From Nitrososphaeraceae archaeon (GTDB lineage: Archaea; Thermoproteota; Nitrososphaeria; Nitrososphaerales; Nitrososphaeraceae), in the NCBI GenBank assembly GCA_030038695.1, contig JASHSN010000089.1:1-6587 (forward strand): a stretch of DNA of 6,587 nucleotides, given 5' to 3'. Under the pieces are notes generated by a model. The model was given only the letters and a program-made list of their open reading frames with translations. It ran no database searches and was not told the origin of the DNA. The position numbers and the translations under genes were made by a program. This document shows positions 1-5,179 of this stretch, piece after piece. Numbering within the stretch: the stretch's first letter is position 1; each line of letters begins with the position of its first letter.

Positions 1-29
1 ATACTACTACTACATTTTACGTTTTCTAG

Positions 30-215
30 ATGACAGGCCGTCAACGGATGTTAGAAATACAGATGCAACTAAAGGGCAAGGAAATCTTAATTCTAACAGA
101 AAAAATTGACAGATTGGAAAGATCAAGACAACAGGCGATAAGGGGGATGGAACTACTCAGGAAGCAGATCTCTATACTGGAGGACACATGTCCTAAGGAA
201 GAGATATTTTTCTAG
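30..215 (+). CDS. small hypothetical coiled-coil protein (61 aa)
   Basis: I do not recognise a family. The product is 61 residues, highly charged and almost entirely helix-forming. Residues about 8-50 carry spaced Leu/Ile residues among Lys, Glu, Arg and Gln (for example KIDRLERSRQQ and LLRKQISILED), as expected of a short soluble coiled coil. There is no signal peptide or membrane segment. An in-frame TAG at 27-29 directly precedes the ATG, so the start cannot lie further upstream, and no Shine-Dalgarno sequence is visible. It ends in TAG at 213-215. The same frame then stays open and encodes what looks like an AAA+ ATPase scrap, but the coil shows no Walker A or B, so I treat it as separate. 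It may be a genuine small protein or another piece of a decayed gene. Confidence 0.4.
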   Translation: MTGRQRMLEIQMQLKGKEILILTEKIDRLERSRQQAIRGMELLRKQISILEDTCPKEEIFF

Positions 216-514
216 GTACTATGTTATAATTCTGTGAGCACCGCTCACAATGAAATCACAAAACTATCAAAACCCCTCCAATCCCGGTTTCGACGGCTGC
301 ATATACCTCCATATACTGAAGAGCGATTTCTACAAGTGTCTGTCAAAATATTACCCAAGCTGAAGACCAATTGGAAGTAGACTTGTCATCCATGCAATAT
401 GGCAGATCCGAGGTTTATAATGAGAATGAGGGAAACCATGTTGAAAAGATATACTCAATCAGAAATAAGTGCCTGATAGGAGATATGTCTTACAAGCCAC
501 TCGCCCTAGAATAA
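216..514 (+). pseudogene. AAA+ ATPase remnant (sensor-1 / arginine-finger region)
   Basis: The frame starting at 216 is open for 54 codons up to a TAG at 378-380. It reads like the middle of an AAA+ ATPase module of the MoxR/RuvB-like kind: a beta strand ending in a sensor-1-like Asn (STAHNE, Asn codon 249-251), then KLSKPLQSRF with the arginine-finger-like Arg at 285-287, then the lid start HIPPYTEERFLQVSVKILPKL. Walker A and Walker B are missing, and no start codon or RBS suits the piece. After about position 362 the likely continuation moves to another frame (320-514, ending in TAA), where QYGRSEV resembles the usual lid segment. That second part is much weaker. I read this as the decayed 3' part of an ATPase gene. 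The family is inferred from motif order; there is no alignment behind it. Confidence 0.45.
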
Positions 515-521
515 AAAGGCC

Positions 522-878
522 CTAGGGATGTCGAGCCTGTTCTGACTGGAACGGCGTGAGTTGCGTTGCGGCAGCAGATGCTCCAGCGTAACGGTACATT
601 GCAGCTGCATCCTGTGCCCACATTTCCACGTACTGCGCCTCTGTTGCTGCTATCGCTGGTGTGTTTTGGCCCAAAATATTTGAACTTACTATCGCGGCCA
701 GTTCCGCGCGATTTGCCGCGACCACTGCCGGAGGAACGGTCGCGCTATGTGCGTTTTCTAACGCCGCGATTTCTCCACGAATTGGAAGTGCGGCATATAC
801 CGCTTTGGTTATCATAGGAGTCATAACTGCAACTGCAGCGATCAAGGTTGTTACAACCAACGTTTTTGTATGCATCAT
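522..878 (-). CDS. secreted protein: signal peptide fused to partial PPE domain
   Basis: This 118-residue protein has two clear parts. Residues 1-29 form a Sec-type signal peptide: His/Lys at positions 3-5, a hydrophobic core [13 protein letters not shown], and a likely cleavage site VYA|AL. From about residue 33 it matches the last third of the PPE domain known from mycobacterial PPE proteins: [15 protein letters not shown], then [17 protein letters not shown], then [17 protein letters not shown] and LTPF. A full PPE domain is about 160-180 residues; the N-terminal Pro-Pro-Glu and the WxG-type motif are absent, so only the final helical hairpin remains. Hand counts over 541-780 give about 56% GC, against 32% for one line of the patatin gene. 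In mycobacteria PPE proteins pair with PE proteins and leave by ESX/type VII secretion; no PE partner lies here. Start: ATG 876-878, with a second ATG directly after it, just behind a TATA-like element. It is either a captured fragment with a new exported role or a young chimera without function. Confidence 0.8.
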   Translation of the reverse strand: MMHTKTLVVTTLIAAVAVMTPMITKAVYAALPIRGEIAALENAHSATVPPAVVAANRAELAAIVSSNILGQNTPAIAATEAQYVEMWAQDAAAMYRYAGASAAATQLTPFQSEQARHP

Positions 879-900
879 TTATGCTGGTCGAAGGCGCAAC

Positions 901-912
901 TAGATAAATTTT
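901..912 (-). promoter_or_regulatory. TATA-box candidate for the PPE-fusion gene
   Basis: On the minus strand this reads AAAATTTATCTA, close to the archaeal box A. Its centre is about 28 bp before the ATG at 878, so transcription would begin at or a few bases before the start codon, a leaderless layout. No Shine-Dalgarno sequence lies between, which fits. If real, the chimeric gene uses a host-type archaeal promoter. Confidence 0.4.
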
Positions 913-1701
913 CTGAACAATCTGTCGGTCCTGAAGTATGCCCGGAGTTGGGCAAGTCGAAATCAGTGGCGCAGCATTTTTAAAGTTGCTCTTCCCTATT
1001 TGTTTAGACTATGAAGGTAGCAGAGCCAGTCCGAGATGGACACATACCGGACAGATTATACTTTTTCACTACTAGTGCGTAACTGACGATTAGTTGTGAT
1101 ATCCATATAGACCTTCTGAGTTAGCTTTCCGTATTCCTAAACTCGCCCAAAACTGGTTTTCGGAATATGAATCTCTTGCCTTGCTTGGAAATGTCCATAA
1201 ATGATAAAATGTTACTTCGCCAAGTTGAGGACTATTCGTGAGAAGATCTTACCGTGTTTACGTTACTCAGTGAAATACGGGATTCTGGTAATTTAGTTAA
1301 ATCGTGCTGACGAAAATGATCATATTCAGATATCGGTGATATTCTAGTATAGCTCAGTATACTAAGTTAAGTATCGCATTTTTTGTCAACATAGAATTAT
1401 GTGAATGTTATTGATTTTAGACAAGAATAGCTTTAGCTTAGTGTACTGTATGTGAAAGCCGACTTAGAGTACACTAATGTGGATATCATGCAGGAGTAGT
1501 CAGTTAAGTACGCCTCACACTACTAGTTGTGTCCAACGTACGCCGAATCAAAAAACACAGTTCCAAACCATTCCATGAATGACCTTACATGATATCGGTT
1601 TAGATAATCATAGCCCCATAGCGTCTATTTGATTGGACAGAAATTTTAAGGGTCATCATTCAGCCCGGTGTGACGCATTGGGGTATTTTTCAGCGCTAAG
1701 G
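913..1701. other. gene-free stretch with inverted repeats and possible broken frames
   Basis: I see no intact gene here on either strand. Weak traces of coding are a 23-codon plus-strand ORF at 1011-1082 and a plus-strand frame at 1125-1310 that is interrupted only by a TGA at 1239-1241; its two blocks (from ATG 1167) read like ordinary protein. On the minus strand near 1509-1610 an open stretch of about 34 codons has no start of its own. None matches a family I can name. The region also holds a 10-bp inverted repeat (1438-1477) and palindromic CACTACTAGT elements at 1067 and 1517. No tRNA was visible. Confidence 0.5.
1438..1477. repeat. perfect 10-bp inverted repeat with 20-nt loop
   Basis: The left arm TTAGTGTACT (1438-1447) is the exact reverse complement of the right arm AGTACACTAA (1468-1477), separated by 20 nt. 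A close relative of the right arm, AGTATACTAAG, lies at about 1357-1367. It could form a hairpin in RNA or be a pair of protein-binding half-sites. There is no T-run after it, so a terminator is unlikely. No adjacent gene gives it a clear role. Confidence 0.5.
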
Positions 1702-2055
1702 CTACAAAGAAAAGCTTTTCCAATATGAAGTACTGAGAGTAACTTGTTTCAATATATGATGATGTCTTCTATATAGAAGTTTATGATCAGTTGCAAGAAC
1801 CAAAGAATAGAATATTTGGACAGGTTGTATAAGGATATGCTTAAGGCCGTCACCCACTACAGAGATTATTTCAGGTGTGTGATCCGATTCGGAAAATCCA
1901 GTGTTATTGATAAAGACCGATAGCAAGATAAAACAAAATAAAGGAAAGTGAACCGAAAACAAAGGTGAGATATTAGTCCCCACTGATCCAATGAGATCTA
2001 CCGCAAGGGATGCAGCAATGTCATGTACAAGAATTCTCGTGATAATACCAAGCAT
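1702..2055 (-). CDS. doubtful hypothetical protein with one possible membrane segment
   Basis: This is a 117-codon open frame of no family I recognise. About residues 31-49 form one hydrophobic stretch (SPLFSVHFPLFCFILLSVF) that could span a membrane, and the C-terminal third is basic with an RRHHH cluster. No Shine-Dalgarno sequence precedes the ATG, and I see no well-placed TATA box. The reading frame crosses a perfect 14-bp palindrome, CTTCTATATAGAAG, at 1766-1779, which looks more like a regulatory or intergenic element than coding sequence. The composition is like the surrounding non-coding DNA. It is listed because it is the only long frame in this stretch; it may well be chance or a remnant. 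Confidence 0.2.
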   Translation of the reverse strand: MLGIITRILVHDIAASLAVDLIGSVGTNISPLFSVHFPLFCFILLSVFINNTGFSESDHTPEIISVVGDGLKHILIQPVQIFYSLVLATDHKLLYRRHHHILKQVTLSTSYWKSFSL

Positions 2056-2210
2056 CTCTAGTCATAGACTGGGAGATCTTTTGTTCAGTAAAGGTAATTT
2101 ATTACATATTGCTACTTGGTGCTTCGATTTAACACATTGCTATATCGAAATGTACTATTTACAAAGAAAATGCCCTTAGATAATTAGAACGACGTAAATA
2201 GTATGCGTAC

Positions 2211-2238
2211 GTCATCACGACGATGACAATGTATATAC
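2211..2238 (+). promoter_or_regulatory. promoter candidate with upstream inverted repeat (patatin gene)
   Basis: GTATATAC (2231-2238) is a plausible archaeal TATA box. A start about 26 bp downstream, near 2260, would leave a leader of about 40 nt that carries the AGGAG ribosome binding site. Just upstream is a perfect 6-bp inverted repeat, GTCATC (2211-2216) and GATGAC (2222-2227), in the position of an activator or BRE-flanking site. This is prediction only. Confidence 0.35.
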
Positions 2239-2290
2239 ACGTCGCAATAATCATGGATACCACCGCCATGCTAAACTTGGGCAACCGATG

Positions 2291-2295
2291 AGGAG
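2291..2295 (+). promoter_or_regulatory. Shine-Dalgarno AGGAG deciding the patatin start
   Basis: AGGAG lies only 2 nt before the first ATG (2298-2300) but 8 nt before the second in-frame ATG (2304-2306). The usual 5-9 nt spacing favours 2304, giving an N-terminus MSSGKIENV that runs straight into the first beta strand of the patatin fold. Confidence 0.6.
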
Positions 2296-2303
2296 TTATG
2301 GTC

Positions 2304-2636
2304 ATGTCTTCTGGTAAAATTGAAAACGTTCTGGTGCTTCAAGGGGGAGGCTCATTAGGAGCGTTCGGATGTGGAGTCTTTAAAGCTCTTGCAAATAAAA
2401 ATATAAAATTAGATATAGTAGCTGGAACTTCAATTGGGGGAATTAACGGTGCTATAATAGCTGGCAGTAGTGACAAAGACCATCCAGAACGCAAGTTAGA
2501 GCAATTTTGGTTAGAATTGGCAGAGAATTCTTTGAATTTGACCGTTCCTGTATTGGAATGGTTGTATGACAAATCTAGAGGTCGTCTTATTAGAGCAGCA
2601 GAAAATCTTTTACCTCCAACAGACAAACTCACCTAG
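2304..2636 (+). CDS. patatin N-terminal part (oxyanion hole and catalytic Ser)
   Basis: If TAG terminates, this 110-residue product is what the promoter and AGGAG site would yield. It contains beta strand 1 (NVLVLQGGG), the glycine-rich oxyanion loop, the GTSIGG elbow, and the following helices up to LLPPTDKLT. It lacks the catalytic Asp and more than half of the fold, so it should be inactive alone. An ATG at 2298 would add two residues but is too close to the ribosome binding site. Confidence 0.55.
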   Translation: MSSGKIENVLVLQGGGSLGAFGCGVFKALANKNIKLDIVAGTSIGGINGAIIAGSSDKDHPERKLEQFWLELAENSLNLTVPVLEWLYDKSRGRLIRAAENLLPPTDKLT

Positions 2637-3458
2637 TTGTTGAGCACAACTAGCTCTATACTTTACGGTAATGACAAATTCTTCGTGCCTAGATGGACAA
2701 TTGACTATGCATTGAAAGACCCTCAGTACTTTGACCCATCGAATTGGACTTATATATACGACAATACTCCTTTAGTGAAGACACTAGAACGGTATGTTGA
2801 CTTCAATAAACTTCAACCTGATGGTCATCCTAACGCCCGTCTTATAATGACCGCAGTGAATATATTAAAGTCAGAATCAATTACTTTTGATAGTTATAAG
2901 CAGAAAATAACTCCTAAGCACATACTCGCAACTTCTGGCTACCCTTTAGATAATTTTCCGTGGGTTGAGTTAGAAGAAGGTATATACGCATGGGATGGCG
3001 CTCTGCTAAGCAACACCCCGTTTAGTGAAGTTATAGACGCTTCGCCTGTGATCGACAAAAAGCTCTTTTTAGTAGAAAACTATCCTAGGAATATTGAAAG
3101 ACTACCAGACAACTTGGCTGAGGTCTATCATAGAGCTAGAGATATCATGTTTTCGGATAAATCTCAACAGCAAATAAAAATGTCAAAAGTAATAACACGA
3201 TATCTCAGGTATATCGAAGAACTCTATCAAATTATTGATCCAACTAAAATAGATAAGAAACAGCTAGAAAAGATTCGTCATACATACATTAAAATGAAAC
3301 ATGAACATGGTGCTGAAATAAAGAATATAGTTAATATAGTTAGAGATGAACCATTTCCAAGATTCTACGAGAACACAGACTTTTCTGTGGAAACTGTAAG
3401 GGATTCAATCAATGATGGTGAATCAAAGACCAATAAAATGTTAGAAAAACTACAATAA
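2637..3458 (+). CDS. patatin C-terminal part (catalytic Asp, DGA motif)
   Basis: This 273-codon continuation is in the same frame as the N-terminal part and begins with TTG immediately after the TAG. It starts with SSILYGNDKFFVPRW, a segment expected inside patatins rather than at a protein start. It carries HILATSGYPLDNFPWVEL and the DGA motif (Asp at residue 120 of this piece), then a basic helical C-terminal region. No Shine-Dalgarno sequence precedes the TTG, and the next in-frame ATG is too far inside, so independent translation is doubtful. It ends in TAA at 3456-3458. Confidence 0.5.
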   Translation: MLSTTSSILYGNDKFFVPRWTIDYALKDPQYFDPSNWTYIYDNTPLVKTLERYVDFNKLQPDGHPNARLIMTAVNILKSESITFDSYKQKITPKHILATSGYPLDNFPWVELEEGIYAWDGALLSNTPFSEVIDASPVIDKKLFLVENYPRNIERLPDNLAEVYHRARDIMFSDKSQQQIKMSKVITRYLRYIEELYQIIDPTKIDKKQLEKIRHTYIKMKHEHGAEIKNIVNIVRDEPFPRFYENTDFSVETVRDSINDGESKTNKMLEKLQ

Positions 3459-4154
3459 TCTTGTTATACCGTCTTGTGATGTGAGCTTCTGCGACATCAA
3501 CAACTTCCCAGTGCAGCAACGGCTCTTGGCAGCGGTCCCACTCACGCAATTTAAATCATCAGACCGTATGTCAGCCAGAATGGAAAAAGGATTATAGTTG
3601 CTTAATTGATGTCACCATGAAGTTTCTACCTTCGCTTGTAATTTCTATATACTCTTAGTTTGGTGTGAATCATATTTCTACGTCATCTAATATGGTCTTC
3701 AGTTTTGTCAGAACAACTGTATTCATTTGGTGATACACCTGCAAAGAGATGTTTAGTAGATGATTAGTTGTCACCAAGGTATCGATTTTCACGAACTTAC
3801 CTTACATAACATTGTCCACGAGTACGATCTAAGGAAGATACATTTCTTCGTTCCGCTCCGCACTTTAAACATCAGTCGTAAAGGAATACAGTTGCAACTG
3901 AGACGCGTAAATTCCATTAACGCGGCCGCTCATCCTAATCTAATTTTCGGATCTGAGAATCTAATGTTATTATAAATAACAGGCAATAACGGATAGCTAG
4001 AATAAAGCATAATGTCGCCATCTATTCAACTGGATATCATATATACAGTTATGAAAAACCCACCAGTTCCATCTGTCGGCATTTTTGTTATTGTGTAATT
4101 CGTATCGAATTCTAACCTTTTATTACAATAAGATATTTGGCTAACTCATAATCA
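3459..4154. other. long intergenic stretch with only weak short ORFs
   Basis: I see no convincing gene in about 700 bp. Weak items are a GTG-started plus-strand ORF of 38 codons (3481-3597), the 40-codon minus-strand ORF listed separately, and a 71-codon plus-strand ORF (3760-3975) with no ribosome binding site that starts right after a TAG and overlaps the minus-strand ORF. A 6-bp hairpin, TGATGT/ACATCA with an 11-nt loop (3477-3499), lies just after the patatin stop but has no T-run. A single NotI site (GCGGCCGC) near 3922 is unusual in this AT-rich DNA but has no evident meaning. Confidence 0.45.
3670..3792 (-). CDS. possible 40-aa small protein
   Basis: A GTG-started frame (codon at 3790-3792) encodes 40 residues with helical composition: residues about 10-40 alternate hydrophobic and polar (VYHQMNTVVLTKLKTILDDV). 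AAGGTAA lies about 4-10 nt upstream on the minus strand and could act as a weak ribosome binding site. It ends in TGA. I do not recognise it, and it is short enough to be chance or the tail of a lost gene. Confidence 0.2.
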   Translation of the reverse strand: MKIDTLVTTNHLLNISLQVYHQMNTVVLTKLKTILDDVEI

Positions 4155-4340
4155 ATGTACGGCTATTATGATGACTATAATTCCATACCTTGTCAATCAG
4201 GATATGTACCAAACTATTATGTACATCACCCAAAGAAAACGACGTATTCAACTTTGCATATCCATATTTACATCGTTACGCCGGGGCACGGAGTGAAATC
4301 CTCAGAAAATCTTCAATTTTTTTTTGCAAATCTTTGTTAA
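4155..4340 (+). CDS. possible small Tyr-rich protein, convergent with the kinase gene
   Basis: This 61-codon frame starts at ATG 4155. Its first 40 residues are unusually rich in Tyr, Asp, His and Pro (MYGYYDDYN, YVPNYYVHHPKK), a non-random look. The last 20 residues overlap the 3' end of the thymidylate-kinase-like gene on the other strand, and their composition there is only the antisense of that gene. A TATA-like CTTTTATTAC at about 4118-4127 would place transcription start close to the ATG. It is not recognised; it could be a truncated gene whose 3' end has been replaced by the neighbour, or chance. Confidence 0.22.
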   Translation: MYGYYDDYNSIPCQSGYVPNYYVHHPKKTTYSTLHIHIYIVTPGHGVKSSENLQFFFANLC

Positions 4341-5016
4341 TTTCTACTATTGATCTATCCCCATTTATAGGTACTAGCCCATATTTTCTTTGCATCTTTC
4401 GAAATTGCTTGGCTAGCAGACCTTGATAAATGAGGAAGGATTTGAGCATATTGTCGGATAGTCCGAGGTCCGCACCAGATTCATAGTAATCTAGCGATAA
4501 GTTTTTCTGAAAAACTCTATGTACAAGCTCATTAGGATCAACATCTAAATAGAACACAAGATGAGGTTTCATAGCAAACCCAAAAAGATTATGCGACCAA
4601 GTGATACTAATTCCTCTAACTGCGTCTCTTGCCATGAGTGTATAAATATACCTGTCAGCGAGAACGATGTAGCCAGAGCGTAGAGCAGGTATTATCTTAT
4701 TCTCCAGTTGGTCGGCAAAGTCAGCAGCATAAAAAAGACTTATGGTCCTCTTACCTAAAACCAAATTTCGTTTGGCCTCAAGGATTCCTTGACTTATAAG
4801 TTCGGATCTTCTCAGCCCAGTGTTTAAAACTGCATGACCATCTGCTTCCAGTCTAGAGGTCAACATGGTAATTTGTGTACTTCTACCTGAAGCATCAGGT
4901 CCTTCTATAACGATAAGCCTCCCCTTTACGCTTTTATCCTCTAAGTACGGTATCCCCTTGCCGTATGAATCTATAGACTTGTGCGACATTACTCGAAGCT
5001 CTTGAGCAAAACTCAC
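4276..5016 (-). CDS. thymidylate-kinase-family P-loop protein with GRST Walker A
   Basis: This 246-residue P-loop kinase has the order of the thymidylate kinase family: Walker A GPDASGRST at residues 39-47, DRYIYT at 121-126 matching the DRY nucleotide-binding segment, and FYLDVDP at 155-161 matching the strand YLDVDP. The Walker A lysine is replaced by Arg (R45). An N-terminal extension of about 30 residues (IDSYGKGIPYLEDKS) precedes the first strand, unlike housekeeping dTMP kinase of about 200 residues. True dTMP kinase activity (dTMP + ATP to dTDP + ADP) is therefore uncertain. Its divergent partner is a PhoU-type regulator, which hints at a phosphate- or polyphosphate-linked kinase role; that is inference. 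The longest start is GTG 5014-5016, bounded by an upstream in-frame TAG and correctly placed for a leaderless transcript. ATG 4987-4989 (residue 10) is a good alternative. Confidence 0.85.
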   Translation of the reverse strand: MSFAQELRVMSHKSIDSYGKGIPYLEDKSVKGRLIVIEGPDASGRSTQITMLTSRLEADGHAVLNTGLRRSELISQGILEAKRNLVLGKRTISLFYAADFADQLENKIIPALRSGYIVLADRYIYTLMARDAVRGISITWSHNLFGFAMKPHLVFYLDVDPNELVHRVFQKNLSLDYYESGADLGLSDNMLKSFLIYQGLLAKQFRKMQRKYGLVPINGDRSIVEINKDLQKKIEDFLRISLRAPA

Positions 5017-5037
5017 GATTTGGCACTACCCATTCCC

Positions 5038-5046
5038 TTAAATATG
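5038..5046 (-). promoter_or_regulatory. TATA-box candidate for the kinase gene
   Basis: The minus strand reads CATATTTAA, a good archaeal box A. Its centre is about 26 bp from the GTG at 5016, which would make a leaderless message and supports that start. A second AT-rich element, ACATATATGAC, at about 5053-5063 is a weaker alternative. Confidence 0.4.
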
Positions 5047-5129
5047 CTCCTAGTCATATATGTCAAGCGGTAAGTACGAATGAGCTGTCTCTATATAGTA
5101 CAATATATTGACTATAGAGTTATATGAAT

Positions 5130-5140
5130 ACTATACATAA
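5130..5140 (+). promoter_or_regulatory. TATA-box candidate for the phoU-like gene
   Basis: ACTATACATAA is centred about 33 bp before the ATG at 5168, which puts the predicted transcription start near 5161 and leaves a leader of only a few bases. TTATATGA (5120-5127) is a second candidate. No Shine-Dalgarno sequence precedes the ATG, as expected for a leaderless message. Confidence 0.4.
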
Positions 5141-5143
5141 TGT

Positions 5144-5160
5144 GTTTACCCTGGGTAAAC
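5144..5160. promoter_or_regulatory. perfect 17-bp palindrome, probable operator
   Basis: GTTTACCC-T-GGGTAAAC is an exact inverted repeat of two 8-bp arms around one central base. It ends 7 bp before the phoU-like ATG and lies between its TATA box and start codon, over the predicted transcription start, the classic place for a repressor site. A dimeric DNA-binding protein is expected to bind; the AbrB-domain protein encoded just downstream is an obvious candidate for autoregulation, but this is inference. Confidence 0.6.
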
Positions 5161-5165
5161 TTCTA

Positions 5166-5179
5166 CAATGATATCATTG
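5166..5179. promoter_or_regulatory. perfect 14-bp palindrome over the phoU start codon
   Basis: CAATGATATCATTG is self-complementary and includes the ATG at 5168-5170. Its centre is about 20.5 bp, roughly two helical turns, from the centre of the 17-bp palindrome. The two sequences differ, so they may serve different proteins, or this one may be chance within codons 1-4. Confidence 0.35.

Larger units (their letters stand above)
2056..2297. other. intergenic region upstream of the patatin gene
   Basis: No credible gene is visible. The right half carries the likely control region of the patatin gene: a GTCATC-N5-GATGAC inverted repeat at 2211-2227, directly followed by the TATA-like GTATATAC at 2231-2238, and the ribosome binding site AGGAG at 2291-2295. 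Confidence 0.4.
2304..3458 (+). pseudogene. patatin-like phospholipase, interrupted by one in-frame TAG
   Basis: Read through a single TAG at 2634-2636, this frame encodes one complete patatin-family lipid acyl hydrolase of about 384 residues. Patatins cleave acyl chains from phospholipids or glycerolipids with a Ser-Asp dyad. The oxyanion-hole motif QGGGSLGAFGCG and the nucleophile elbow GTSIGG (Ser codon 2430-2432) lie before the TAG. The dyad Asp in AWDGALLSNTP (codon 2994-2996) lies after it, as do helices such as RARDIMFSDKSQQQIKMSKV that are common in bacterial and archaeal patatins with a C-terminal extension. There is no signal peptide, so the enzyme would be cytoplasmic or membrane-peripheral. 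Neither half alone has the full dyad. No other stop or frameshift occurs in 273 further codons, so the lesion is recent, is a sequencing error, or is read through. The gene stands alone, without operon partners. Confidence 0.8.

Noticed and set aside
566..903. Two plus-strand ORFs (566-817 and 661-903) opposite the PPE-fusion gene
   Set aside because: They are antisense shadows in a GC-rich stretch; the minus-strand frame has a clear signal peptide and PPE match.
1640..1670. CTGA followed by ATGATGA on the minus strand, as in a C/D box guide RNA
   Set aside because: Only one D'-C'-like junction is present; I found no properly spaced outer C and D boxes, so a guide RNA is not supported.
1991..2179. 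62-codon plus-strand ORF
   Set aside because: It has no ribosome binding site, composition like non-coding DNA, and overlaps another doubtful ORF.
2339..2632. 97-codon minus-strand ORF inside the patatin gene
   Set aside because: It is antisense to strongly conserved patatin motifs and has no start signal.
3760..3975. 71-codon plus-strand ORF
   Set aside because: It starts directly after a TAG, with no start signal and no recognisable motif.
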